From Pelobates cultripes (Eukaryota; Chordata; Amphibia; Anura; Pelobatidae): a stretch of DNA of 64,000 nt. The DNA is taken from positions 262,542,783-262,606,782 of the forward strand of contig OW240913.1 in NCBI GenBank assembly GCA_933207985.1, given 5' to 3'. The stretch's first letter is position 1, and every line of letters begins with the position of its first letter. The position numbers were made by a program, and so were the translations under genes. Below the pieces are notes generated by a model that worked only from the letters and a program-made list of their open reading frames with translations, made no database searches and was not told the DNA's origin. Of this stretch, positions 9,934-19,591 are shown piece after piece.

Positions 9934-10329
9934 TTTTATTGGGTTATATATACAATTATTGATTTAACTACAGTTCACTAACAAACATTACAAACAGCAA
10001 CTTTACCCCTTAACCCCTTAAGGACCGAGGACGGTTCAGGACCGTCATCGGCATTTTTGCCTTGCCGACCGATGACGGTCCTGAACCGTCCAAACGGTCT
10101 GGGGCTACTTACCTGATCGCCGTCGTTCCCCCGGCGGCGATCAGTGTTCCTCCGGTTGTGGGGAGACTGCCTGCAGCCCAGACAGTCTCCCCACTGCAGA
10201 TTAGGACCCCTGTGGCCATGTGATCGCTTAACACAGCGATCACATGGTCACAATAGGTGTCCATAGTGCTGCCTGCAGGGGGACTGTCTGTGCTGACAGG
10301 CAGTCTCCCTGCAACTGTAAAATCAGAAA

Positions 10330-10910
10330 AAAAATTAAAGTTAATGGTAATAAAAAAATAATAATAATTATATATGTATAAATATGATATATAGACATAT
10401 ATTATATCTATATAATATATGTCTATATATCATATATATATAATGTCATACTAAGTGTATTTTTATATTAATATGTACTTATATTAATATAAAAATACAC
10501 TTATAATTAAATTACACACGTATATATATAATATATATAATAACTATATATATTGTATATATATATTATTATAAAATATAAATAATAAGTAATTTAAATT
10601 AAATAAATTTTTTTTTAAATAATAATAAAAAATTTTTTTTAAATTATATAGCTATATGAAATTTTATTCTAACTGTATTTTAAAATTAATATATATATAT
10701 TTATATCAAAATACACTTAGAATGAATTTGTATATATATCTATGTATATAAAAATAAATAAAAATAATAAGAAATATACATACGTCCATATACAAAATTA
10801 CATAAATAATTATATAAATATACACGTAGACTTCAAATATATAAATATGCATATATATTTAAATTCTACGTGCGTATTTATGTAATATTTTTACATAATT
10901 CAGTAATTTT
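10330..10910. repeat. A/T-rich palindromic low-complexity block
   Basis: Runs of TATATA and inverted pieces such as TATAGACATATATTATA and its complement dominate. A pair around CACTTATATTAATATAAAAATAC is locally self-complementary (10455-10502). Similar sequence is present at 40105-40265 in the second copy. Confidence 0.7.
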
Positions 10911-11012
10911 ATTGATTGCAATTTGAGGGACCTGCCTGCCAACCCAGGCCGAAATTCCAGAGAATTTAATTTGCTAGCACTGTATTTTACCCTGTAACGT
11001 TCTACGACACCC

Positions 11013-11266
11013 TAAAACCTGTACATGGGGGGTACTGTTTTACTCGGGAGACTTCGCTGAACACAAATATTAGTGATTCACAACAGTAAAACATATCACA
11101 GCGATGATATTGTCAGTGAAAGTTACTTTTTTTGCATTTTTCACACACAAACAGCACTTTTACTGATGATATAATTGTTGTGATACGTTTTCCAGTTTTT
11201 AAACACTAATATTTGTGTTCAGCGATGTCTCCCGAGTAAAACAGTACCCCCCATGTACAGGTTTTA
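11013..11266. repeat. Large inverted repeat I within the TTAA element
   Basis: The left arm starts AAACCTGTACATGGGG and runs through ACTCGGGAGACTTCGCTGAA; the right arm mirrors it through TTCAGCGATGTCTCCCGAGT to CCCCATGTACAGGTTT. Inner parts around CACAACAGTAAAAC and GATGATATNNTTG also pair. The spacer holds TTTTTCACACACAAAC. The same palindrome recurs at about 40910-41155. Confidence 0.8.
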
Positions 11267-11408
11267 TAGCATTTTTGAACGTTACAAGGTCAAATATATG
11301 GGTCAAATATTTTTACATTGAAAATGGCCAGGTTGGTTACGTTGCCTTTGAGAGCGTATGGTAGCCCAGGAATGAGAATTAACCCCATGATGGCATACCA
11401 TTTGCAAA

Positions 11409-11622
11409 AGAAGACAACCCAAGGTATTGCAAATGGGGTATGTCCAGTCTTTTTAGTAACCACTTGGTCACAAACACTGGCCAAAATTAGCGTTCAATTT
11501 AGTTTTTTTACTTTTTCACACACAAACAAATATGAATGCTTACTTTGGCCAGTGTTTTCGACTAAGTGGCTACTAAAAAAGACTGGACATACCCCATATT
11601 GAATACCCTGGGTTGTCTACTT
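11409..11622. repeat. Large inverted repeat II within the TTAA element
   Basis: The left arm AGACAACCCAAGGTATTGC...TGGGGTATGTCCAGTC is mirrored by GACTGGACATACCCCA...ACCCTGGGTTGTCTAC. The spacer again holds TTTTTCACACACAAAC, as in palindrome I. The design of arm, CACACACAAAC spacer, arm is therefore used twice in the same element. Confidence 0.8.
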
Positions 11623-12230
11623 TAAAAAAAATATGTACATGTGGGGTGTTATTCAGAGATTTATGACAGATAATAGTGTTACAATGTCACTATTGATAAA
11701 TTTTTAAAATGTATGTTTTTAAACCGCAATATCCTACTTGTACCTATAGCCCTATAACATGCAAAAAAAAGTAAAAAAGCACGTAAACACTAGGTATTTT
11801 TAAACTCAGGACAAAATTTTGAATCTATTTAGCAGTTTTTTTCATTCGCTTTTGTAGATGAGTAAAAGATTTTTCAAGTAAAAGTCAAAAAACATGTATT
11901 TTTTTCAATTTTTCATCAGATTTTTGTATTTTTTAAAAATTAAAATACATGAGATTATATAAATAATGGTATGTAAAGAAAGCCCATTTTGTCCTGAAAA
12001 AACAATATATAATTTGTATGGGAACAGTAAATGAGAAAGCGGAAAATTACAGCCAAACACAAACACCACAAAAGTGTAAAAATATTCCTGGTCGCAAATG
12101 TACAACATCGCAAAAACAGTCCAGTCCTTAAGGGGTTAAGGACACCTCTGTAAATTCAACCATAATTTACCTTCATTACTACAGTGACAGGAATATAAAC
12201 ATGTATTCATGTCACTATAGCTGTGAAAGC

Positions 12231-12290
12231 ACTATTTAGGTAGATATATATATATATATATATATATAGATAGATATAGATATATGTATT
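12231..12290. repeat. (TA)n/(GATA)n microsatellite
   Basis: TA dinucleotides followed by AGATAGATATAGATATATG. Confidence 0.9.
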
Positions 12291-12429
12291 TTTTCTTTAA
12301 TTAAAAGCACCCTGCATAATTAACTGTAGCCTAACCCACAGTTTGCACCTAGCCTGACTGGGTGTCAGAATTACACATTACACTCCAGGGAGCTGAGCTG
12401 CATATATACATGCATTGTGGAAACACCCT

Positions 12430-13060
12430 GTTTATTTTCCCTATATCTGTGTGATGACAGAAACGTTATATTTTATGATCTGCTAGGATTGTGTTTCACA
12501 ACACTACGATTTCCTGGACCCTGTCCTTTCACCTGCAGCTCCTCTCCTCCTCCTCCCGCACTCAGTGTGAATGGAAGCAATGTGTGCAGGCAGGGAGCCA
12601 GCCATCCTCTCACTCACACTCTGCAGCCATGCGGTGGACAACCCCCTCCTCTTACCTGGTGAGAGCTGCCCACAGAGTGCTGCTAGGTGCTGGGATGTGG
12701 CTGCCGGCGGGGGCCCCCGGACACAGTGTACAGCCCGGGTTAAATTGTATGCCAATCACGTGGCTCCCTGCCGCTTCCAATGACCGTGCAATGTGAGGAG
12801 GGCCTACCCCTGCAGCAAGAGCAGCTGGAGCAGCATGGCTACGGAAGCCGCTATGTCTCAAACAGACTGCTCTCTGCTGCCTGAACTTTGCAGCCTGCAT
12901 GACCCGGCTCCGTTATAGACCGTGTGTGCTGCCTTGTAGTGATTGGGCTGCAGGACATCGTTAAACAAAGCTCCTAGCCTGCATTGCCCGGGCAGGTTTA
13001 CAGCGAGAGTCCCTGCAGTAGGTGCAGTGCATCATGCAGCAATGTCATGGAGGTGGTGAT
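12430..13060 (-). promoter_or_regulatory. GC-rich candidate promoter and noncoding first exon, minus strand
   Basis: This block stands out from its A/T-rich surroundings, with scattered CpG sites and few repeat signatures. It has GCCAATCACGTGG at 12751-12763, joining a CCAAT box and a CACGTG E-box, and an inverted CCAAT (TGATTGGGC) near 12941. On the minus strand CACCAG|GTAAGAGG at 12650-12660 is a perfect splice donor. I infer the start of a leftward transcript, most simply NT5DC1, splicing to the acceptor at 4163. A plus-strand alternative exists: ATG at 12629 with donor CTG|GTGAGAG at 12659, encoding ten residues. Confidence 0.4.
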
Positions 13061-13101
13061 AGTCCCTGTGCAACGCCTGACTCTCTCTATTCATAATAAT
13101 A

Positions 13102-13430
13102 ATGTCATGTTTGTTTTTCAGAGACGAGTACACAGGCAATGAGCTGTGCTGGGTATTCATTGTAGGTCTCTGTTTCAGAGAGTTTATTAAAGAGTTTCTC
13201 TCCAGGGTGCTGAACTGGGATGGGTTACTTTTTAGGAAGGAAAACGGTCCAAACGAAATTATTCCAAAATGCTATTGGTACTCTTCCCTTTTCCATCATC
13301 ATTCGTCCTACTCAGCCATGATAATCCATAATAATGGTACCTTTACACTGTACAGTGGCCCTTTGCTTAAAGTGAATCCATTTAATTTCTGGTAGCCATG
13401 TTAACAAGATGTACAGCCTCATCAGCTAGG
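13102..13430. other. No gene recognised
   Basis: There is an acceptor-like TTTGTTTTTCAG at 13110-13121 on the plus strand, but the following frame shows no recognisable protein. Otherwise unremarkable. Confidence 0.35.
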
Positions 13431-13473
13431 GGGGGGGAGGAGAGAGAGAGAGAGAGAGAAGAAAAAAAAAAAA
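13430..13473 (+). repeat. G run, (GA)n and poly-A microsatellite
   Basis: GGGGGGGG followed by about nine GA units and an A run, abutting the foldback element. Confidence 0.9.
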
Positions 13474-13659
13474 ATCAATGAAGGTGCACTCCTGGACTTG
13501 AAAACAATATAACTAGTTTATTGTGCAAAGTAAATGTTGATCGATGTCTTGACCTCTAAAGGTCTTTCTCAAGATCCTGATCGAAACTTCGATCCACATT
13601 TTCTTTGTACAATAAACTAGTTATATTTTTTTCAAGTCCAGGAGTGCACCTTCATTGAT
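13474..13659. repeat. 186-bp foldback element
   Basis: The left arm ATCAATGAAGGTGCACTCC through TAACTAGTTTATTGT is mirrored by ACAATAAACTAGTTA through GGAGTGCACCTTCATTGAT. Arms are about 50 bp with few mismatches. The centre contains GTTGATCGATG and TCTTTCTCAAGATCCTGATCGAAAC. It lies between poly-A and the Ngaro element. No coding capacity. Confidence 0.75.
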
Positions 13660-13758
13660 TTCTTCGGATATACACCGCGGGTTTGCACCCTGGCAGAAAC
13701 TGTTTTTGGTTCTATGTGACTGGGAAGAGTGCCAAACTTGCCATTGGTATATATATAT

Positions 13759-13884
13759 TTGTGTTAAGGGCTCATGATAGTACAGAAGATACAAACACTG
13801 ATAAGTGTGGGATGGTATTAAAAGAGCAAGTCGGTTGTGGTGTGCCGGAACCGACGATGAGGTAGGCCTGCAAATAAAGAGGGC
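13759..13884 (-). repeat. Ngaro split repeat B2
   Basis: 126 bp, matching 14054-14179 at a constant offset of 295 with one mismatch noticed (GATAAG versus GACAAG). It contains CAATAAAC-like and TTTATTTGCAGG sequence on the minus strand, suitable as an element 3' end. Confidence 0.9.
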
Positions 13885-13942
13885 CCACCAAGAAGAAATG
13901 TAAGAGAAAAGGAGTTAATAAATGAGGAGTGGGTGGGAGGGT

Positions 13943-14053
13943 GATGCAGCGCTGACCTCGAACGGTATGGAGCCAGGTAAGGGGTGTCCCTTAAGTAGGG
14001 AGAAGGTGAGTCATACGCCCCTCCCACAATTACAGGCCAAAAGGCCTTAATAC
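13943..14053 (-). repeat. Ngaro split repeat A2
   Basis: 111 bp, matching A1 at 19592-19702 with a constant offset of 5,649. Runs from GATGCAGCGCTGACC to GGCCTTAATAC on the plus strand. It immediately abuts B1. Confidence 0.9.
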
Positions 14054-14179
14054 TTGTGTTAAGGGCTCATGATAGTACAGAAGATACAAACACTGACAAG
14101 TGTGGGATGGTATTAAAAGAGCAAGTCGGTTGTGGTGTGCCGGAACCGACGATGAGGTAGGCCTGCAAATAAAGAGGGC
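14054..14179 (-). repeat. Ngaro split repeat B1
   Basis: The first B copy after the recombinase gene on the minus strand. It ends directly at the A2 boundary, as expected for the A1-internal-B1-A2-B2 arrangement. Confidence 0.9.
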
Positions 14180-14226
14180 AAAAGTAGAAAATAAACTTTT
14201 ATTACGAAACGAGCAATATACATACT

Positions 14227-15156
14227 TTAACCAGACATATCTTGAAAGGCATTTCTAACTTCTTGTACCAGGTTAGGTATGTATCTAGAGTATGCAGAAG
14301 ACTTCCAGCGCCCTCGTGACTTGATAACATGTACTGGAATGTTTGCACTGGACGCTGTGGAGGCCGCACCTAAGCGGAAGGAGTGGCCCGAATAGTTAGC
14401 TGATGTTAGGCCTAGTTGTGAAAGTAGGGACCTGACGTGGGTCATGAAGGTGGTGGTAGTGAGTACCGAACTTTGTAGACAGAAAAGTGGTTGAGATGGT
14501 GATGCTTTGAAATGCTGAGTATATATGTCCAGTAATGTGACGGGGCACCACTCGTGGGTAGGATAGTATCTAACCTCTACCGGGGGTGCGTGTTGGTTGG
14601 TTTTGGAGTGATGCAGGGCTAAGATATAGTAATCCATGTGTTTTGTTAAGTGTGAATGAAGCAGAATGTGAGTGGACTGGGATGTGTTGATGGCGGTAAA
14701 TTCTCTTGGTCTCAAGAAACCGTAAAAAGCCACGTATATGGCGGTTTTTATAACAAGGTTTGTGTTGTTCGCAAAGGGTTTTAAATCTTGTAGGCTGGAT
14801 AAATCTTTGAAAATATTGAAGTCTATAGGTAGCCTTTGCGCGGTACGTGGGGGTTCGGATCTCTGGATACCCCTAAGGATGTTCTTGATCTGGTAGGAGG
14901 ACATGAAACTTGTGTTGTTTGGTTGTAATGTTAGCATGTGATGTTGTACGCCTGTCAGATATAGCTTGATTGTGTTGTAAGATAATTTGAGTTTGAGGTG
15001 GCAAAAAGAAGCAAAACCCAACAAAGATGTCATGATGAAAGGTTGTGTGATGTTGTGCAGTGACAGGAATCTTTTAAATAGAAGGAAAGCCCTGTCATAT
15101 GTTCTCCGGGTATTGGTGGACAGTGCTAATTGTGCCAATGTCCTGCTATGTTGCAT
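14227..15156 (-). CDS. Ngaro tyrosine recombinase, intact frame, 309 aa
   Basis: Starts at a true ATG (MQHSRTLAQL). The N-terminal region with NTRRTYDRAFLLFKRF is the core-binding part. Catalytic landmarks are YGFLRPREF (first arginine near R149), HHSKTNQ (lysine near K185), SGHSFRLGAAST (H258 and R261), GRWKSSAYSRYI (W284 and the probable nucleophile Y292). All active-site positions I can identify are present. It would insert the circular DNA copy of the element without duplicating the target. It follows pol after only nine bases. Fully open, unlike most mobile genes here. Confidence 0.9.
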   Translation of the reverse strand: MQHSRTLAQLALSTNTRRTYDRAFLLFKRFLSLHNITQPFIMTSLLGFASFCHLKLKLSYNTIKLYLTGVQHHMLTLQPNNTSFMSSYQIKNILRGIQRSEPPRTAQRLPIDFNIFKDLSSLQDLKPFANNTNLVIKTAIYVAFYGFLRPREFTAINTSQSTHILLHSHLTKHMDYYILALHHSKTNQHAPPVEVRYYPTHEWCPVTLLDIYTQHFKASPSQPLFCLQSSVLTTTTFMTHVRSLLSQLGLTSANYSGHSFRLGAASTASSANIPVHVIKSRGRWKSSAYSRYIPNLVQEVRNAFQDMSG

Positions 15157-15164
15157 GATAGCTT

Positions 15165-16829
15165 CTAGTCCATAACTAGCTGGTGGAAAGGTGGAGTGGT
15201 CGTGGCTGTGCGTGCGGCTGACGGAAGTATTTGCCGAAAAGCCTGTAAATTGAAACGAGACAGATTGTCAGCAGCCCTGTTACATACACCTGGGACATGA
15301 ACACAAAACAAGAAGAAATTATGGCATGCAGCCAGCCAGGTGAGTTTCCTCAAGAACCTCATAATGGTCAGTGACTTGGATCGGCCTTTGTTTATGATGT
15401 GGCAGGTAGCTTGGTTGTCTGAGTAGCAACGTACTGACGAACCTGCCCATAGATGCCCCCATGTCACGGCAGCTGCCACAATGGGATATATCTCAAATAG
15501 AGCTGAGGTAGTGGAAAAACCTTCCAGGTCCTGAACCTCTGGAGGCCAGCTACCCCAAAGCCATTCATTCCCGTAAATTGCTGCAAAACCTGTGGTAGAC
15601 GCCGCGTCTGACCAGATGGTAGGTGAGGAGTCAGACAATTTAGGGAGAAACATGCTTTTCCCATTCCAGGTGGTCAAAAAGTTTCTCCACATAAGTAGGT
15701 CTGCCGTGGCTTGGGTATCCAGTGGTAACCTGTGTGCATCATGTCTAAACAGTGGGAACATGGTTAGGAGCCGTGAGATGAAAGCCCGGCCTTGAGGTAT
15801 AATGCGCATGGCAAAGTTCAGTGACCCAAGTAGAGACTGCAATTCTTTGCGATTGCAAGTACCGAGGTGTATGTAGAGGTTAATGTTGGTAAGAATGTTC
15901 TCTATCTTGGTGCGTGGCAGGCTGGCTTGCATGGTGGCTGAGTCTAGCATGATTCCCAGAAAGGTGATGACTGTATCTGGTCCTTCAGTTTTGGTGGGGG
16001 AGACTGGAACACCCACCTGTTTAAAAAGACTGATGGTTTCTATGAGGCTACTGGGAGGGGAAATGTTCTCTTCGATCAGTAAGAAATCATCCAGGTAGTG
16101 TATAACTGTAGGGCATCTGGCTACATTTAATAATAACCAGCATAATGTTTCGGCGAATACGTCGAAAATGGCCGGACTACTTTTTGAACCAAACGTTAAG
16201 CGTGAGAAAAAGTAGTAGTGCCCGGCCCACTTAATGCCATGCAGGTGCCATAGTGTAGGGTGGATAGGCAATAATTTGAAGGCATTAGTAATGTCAGTCT
16301 TGCTGAGCCATGCTCCGACCCCTGCCTGCATGATAGCTGTAATGGCGTGATCTATGGTGGAGTATTGAAGTGAAAATTCCTCAGAGGGGATAAGGGAGTT
16401 CAGACTAGGTGTGGCAGAGGTGTGAGGTGCAGACAGATCGATGATAAGTCTTTGTTTGTGGGAAGATTTCCCTGTGACAATACCGATGGGGTTTGTCCGC
16501 CATGTGGAAAAAGGAGGGGACTGAAAGGGTCCCAATAGGAAGCCCTCTGCCACTTCTTTGGCTATGAGTGTGCTAACCGCTGTAGGGTTTTGTTGTGCAG
16601 ATTGTAAATTAGGACATTCAAGGATTCCTGAAGGCATGTGTATGAGACCAGTATGGAATCCTTGTGATAGACCAGTGATGATGAAGTCTACCAAATGTCT
16701 AGATGGATGTTGTGACAGTAATGCCGTGAGTACAGAAATATTTATCTCAGTTAAGTATTGCTTAGGGTACATTTTATTTGGACACATGGTTTTCGCATGT
16801 GCCCTAAAACATTTTGAACATATATGCAA
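15165..16829 (-). CDS. Ngaro pol: reverse transcriptase and RNase H, open frame of about 554 codons
   Basis: The open frame has no ATG at its upstream end; it continues from the end of the Gag zinc finger (HICSKCFRAHAKTMC). Reverse transcriptase landmarks are NPIGIVTGK near residue 113, SKTDITNAFKLLPIHP at 176-191 with the first catalytic aspartate, LTFGSKSSPAIF near 211, and YLDD at 245-248. RNase H follows with SDAAS (D408), LFEIYP (E446), CYSDNQA (D471) and AADNLSR (D521). The length and order fit Ngaro pol. It would copy the element RNA. No internal stop is present. Confidence 0.9.
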   Translation of the reverse strand: MHICSKCFRAHAKTMCPNKMYPKQYLTEINISVLTALLSQHPSRHLVDFIITGLSQGFHTGLIHMPSGILECPNLQSAQQNPTAVSTLIAKEVAEGFLLGPFQSPPFSTWRTNPIGIVTGKSSHKQRLIIDLSAPHTSATPSLNSLIPSEEFSLQYSTIDHAITAIMQAGVGAWLSKTDITNAFKLLPIHPTLWHLHGIKWAGHYYFFSRLTFGSKSSPAIFDVFAETLCWLLLNVARCPTVIHYLDDFLLIEENISPPSSLIETISLFKQVGVPVSPTKTEGPDTVITFLGIMLDSATMQASLPRTKIENILTNINLYIHLGTCNRKELQSLLGSLNFAMRIIPQGRAFISRLLTMFPLFRHDAHRLPLDTQATADLLMWRNFLTTWNGKSMFLPKLSDSSPTIWSDAASTTGFAAIYGNEWLWGSWPPEVQDLEGFSTTSALFEIYPIVAAAVTWGHLWAGSSVRCYSDNQATCHIINKGRSKSLTIMRFLRKLTWLAACHNFFLFCVHVPGVCNRAADNLSRFNLQAFRQILPSAARTATTTPPFHQLVMD

Positions 16830-17040
16830 TAACCGACACCACTGTAATTACATGCACCGACGTTGAAATTATTACATATTTGGGATTTCCCCAAAAACTT
16901 GATAGGTCGACCCAGTTTGTCTTTGGGAGTTCTCTCTGCCGAAACAGCGGAGCTAGTGCCCTGCGAGGTAGTAGGTTTGTTCGCAGTGGTCGGACAAAAA
17001 TTGGCAGTATGAGCCATGGAGGAGCAGGATGCACAGGCCG
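16751..17040 (-). pseudogene. Ngaro Gag C-terminal part with zinc finger, frameshifted
   Basis: Begins after a stop in the main Gag frame and reads MAHTANFCPTT...GRPIKFLGKSQICNNFNVGACNYSG. One base out of step near 16845, the same finger continues in the pol frame as CRLLHICSKCF. Read across the shift, the cysteine and histidine spacing resembles a C3H-type finger as in other Ngaro Gag proteins. It is either a decay frameshift or, less likely, a programmed one placing pol behind Gag. The separate stop at 17045 favours decay. Confidence 0.6.
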
Positions 17041-17044
17041 GTGC

Positions 17045-17908
17045 TCATAGACCTGCAAAATGCCTGCAAAAAATTATCGTATCAATCTTACTCCAGTTGG
17101 ACCTTGTCCCGTACTGTGAGAAGGCGCCAGACACTTTGGCAGAAAAGGATCTATGGTAGTCATAGAAAGCTGACCCACCATATTTATTGCCCAGGTCCAC
17201 CAGCCTGTGCATATATAAGTCAAACTCCTCACGTCTGTGGGGATATACCGTACAGATCACATCACGATAAATGCCAAAAGCTAATACAAATTCTGGAATG
17301 GTTAGCTTCCTATTTAATCGTGCATCCCTAGATTTGACCACCACAGAAATATCGTCATAAGCGTATGTCTTATGTTCCACTATATCCTGGGAGGCAATTA
17401 GTAGTGAGGCCAGATTGACATCTTTACCTTCCAGGATATCTTTTTTGAGGTGCTCAGGTATCATGTGGGCAGGGTAAACCTCTTGGTCATCCGAGGTGAT
17501 GGCTGGAGAAACTGATTGCAACTCCACCACTGATGGGGGAATTGCCGTGGCCGGTCCAGCCATAGTGAGGCCTGTAGTGACCGATTCAAGTTTCTCCAGC
17601 CTAGAATTGACCTTGCTCATAGATGCCATGAGGGACGTGAGCATGTCATGTATGTTTCCTGGGTTAGACTGGCTCGACCCTTCCCCAGCGTCCATGTTAT
17701 CGGTTGAGGTGTGCAGTAATTTGTAAAGTTCCGCTTTCCTTGCTGTTGCTGGAAAAGGGATTTGTCGTCTCCTGAGTTCGCTAGTGATGCGAGGGATAGT
17801 CCATGATCTGAAAGATTCTGGACTAGCCGTATCTTCCTCCTGTGATGGGGTGTGTGCTCTAGCCGGAGTACTCGGGATGGAGAAATCCTCTACCCCTTCT
17901 TGAGACAT
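17045..17908 (-). CDS. Ngaro Gag N-terminal part with SAP-like domain
   Basis: Starts at ATG 17908 (MSQEGVEDFS) and ends in a stop after CRHFAGL, about 287 aa. Residues about 34-66 read FRSWTIPRITSELRRRQ then KAELYKLL, which fits the SAP fold (helix-turn-helix of about 35 residues that binds A/T-rich or scaffold DNA): spaced leucines, a basic loop, and a K-A-E-L second helix. A short coiled-coil-like run follows (MLTSLMASMSKVNSRLEKLE). The remainder, with AHMIPEHLKKDILEGKDVNLASLL and WSKIDTIIFCRHFAG, resembles the capsid-like region of Ngaro Gag. The stop probably interrupts a longer protein ending in the zinc finger downstream. Confidence 0.75.
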   Translation of the reverse strand: MSQEGVEDFSIPSTPARAHTPSQEEDTASPESFRSWTIPRITSELRRRQIPFPATARKAELYKLLHTSTDNMDAGEGSSQSNPGNIHDMLTSLMASMSKVNSRLEKLESVTTGLTMAGPATAIPPSVVELQSVSPAITSDDQEVYPAHMIPEHLKKDILEGKDVNLASLLIASQDIVEHKTYAYDDISVVVKSRDARLNRKLTIPEFVLAFGIYRDVICTVYPHRREEFDLYMHRLVDLGNKYGGSAFYDYHRSFSAKVSGAFSQYGTRSNWSKIDTIIFCRHFAGL

Positions 17909-19591
17909 ACTAGATGACAAAATATATGGTTAGCGTAAAAAAAACCCCGGGGATGTACTGGCAGGCTAATTATGCCGGATGAGGCGAAAAATGAATCTTG
18001 TTCTTTGGTGACAGGTGAGGCCCTGCTAGTTGCCAAGTGGCTATGAGAGGCTCTATCTATGCGTTGGCGCGAGGGGTTATTTGAGGCCACCCGACGTAGT
18101 GGCAGGAGTTCGTAGGCCTCTCGGTGACAATACAAGAAAACAGGGGAAGGGAGTGACAGGTGGCGCCCTCTCTATAATTTGCGAGGCGGCTAACTCACGT
18201 GTGGCCCGGGGGGCATTACCTCCGAAACGTTGAGGCGGGGTGTTGGCCTCGCGGACCACTAAACGATAGGCAGGATGCCCAGAGGGGAGATACCTATTTG
18301 GGCCTATAAGTCCTAAAATTGCCAGTACTCTATGTCCTAAGTAGAGATGAACCGTATGTGATATGTGGCGTGAGCAGGCTTAACGTACCTGGTAGTATGT
18401 ATGAGTTTGATAAGCGACAGGTATAGAAAACCTGGAAAAACCTAAAGGAATAGAAAACCAGATATGATAGTGTGAGAAATGGATCTTATGATACCAATTG
18501 GACTAGTTAGCTGATGAGTTCTATTAGTACATAAGTGGAGGAGGAATTTTATGAAAGGTAGTGGCCCTACTGGCCATGTTATGTGGTATGGTCCTGGTAA
18601 CCAGGATTAGGGGTGTATATAAAATGTCTCTATGGTGATAAGATTAACGCGTATGATTTAGTAATGCTAGTGTTTGTAGTATAATATGGTGCAGGTTTTA
18701 AAACAATACAGTCTATGTTAGGCCGTGAATGTAAGCCACGAAAAGAGGTGAGTATGAGGTAGAAAATACTATCGAAATTATCCCCAAAACAGAAAAAAAG
18801 TGACGTATGAGTGGTTGAATCAAGACGTGTGATTCAACCCGAAAGTTTTGTGAGATTTTGAGACCGTGTTCCTGTGTACTTGGTATGACGTTTTGAGTAC
18901 ACAAAGAAAAAGTCAGAATTTATAAGTGCCATGTAAGAAAACGTGTGTACATGGTGTGATAGAAGCATAAATTTCTAAAACATAATGAATAACATGAGTC
19001 CTACATGAGCTATTTTATAAATATTGTAAAAGGCTTGTTTAAGCATAAATCCATATATATATATAAATATATGTAACATGAAGAAATTCCAATATAACTA
19101 ATGCCATATCTGTTAATAGAATAAAACCATAACCTAAAACAAATACTTATTTAAATGTAGTTAAAAAAGGGGGGATTTGCTCCAGTAATTGCATAAATAA
19201 ATACCAATGGTAACATAAAAACAGCTATAGATACAGATATGCAGAAGACAAGAAGTTTAGTTAATACAAAACCGAACCGTCAGTCAGCACAGTATACAGC
19301 GATCATGCCGGAAGCAAAACGGGTTAACTATGCCTGTGACTTGGCCGTAAAGCGTGTGGCCGTAAAGTAAGGCCGTTTTAAATCGCGACGCCGTGGGAAA
19401 TGATCCGGGCGACGGACTTACGATTTTGCAGTCCTGTGGACTTAATCTGCAACGGACCACCGGGTGTGTGTGTGGCTGGACAGGCGGAAGACCTGATTTG
19501 TGAGGATTTCTGGACACAGCTACACCAAAACGAAACCGCTGTTTTTTTTAAAAAGCAAGATGGCGCCGCACGTGAACCGGAAGTGGATTCA
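17909..19591 (-). other. Ngaro leader between A1 and gag
   Basis: No convincing reading frame. The part near gag is GC-rich with purine stretches; 18300-19250 is A/T-rich. Length is generous for a leader, so regulatory sequence or a lost small gene is possible. Confidence 0.5.

Larger units (their letters stand above)
10010..12139. mobile_element. 2.13-kb TTAACCCC element made of serial palindromes
   Basis: It begins TTAACCCCTTAAGGACCG and ends CAGTCCTTAAGGGGTTAA, giving about 16-bp terminal inverted repeats that include TTAA. It encodes nothing recognisable. The left part carries a near-perfect hairpin around GACGGTTCAGGACCGTCATCGG (10030-10090). An A/T-rich middle (10330-10910) follows, then two large inverted repeats. 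A second, interrupted copy lies at 40.0-46.3 kb. I infer a non-autonomous DNA transposon mobilised by a TTAA-specific (piggyBac-like) transposase. Confidence 0.75.

Noticed and set aside
9427..9967. 127- and 95-residue frames
   Set aside because: They lie in the GC-rich middle of a T2 MITE and recur, broken, in other copies.
12629..12658. Plus-strand first exon (ATG in good context followed by GTGAGAG)
   Set aside because: Only ten residues with no recognisable signal peptide or homology. The overlapping minus-strand donor is stronger and has a plausible downstream partner.
15592..16866. Plus-strand frames at 15.6-16.9 kb
   Set aside because: They are antisense shadows of the Ngaro pol gene.
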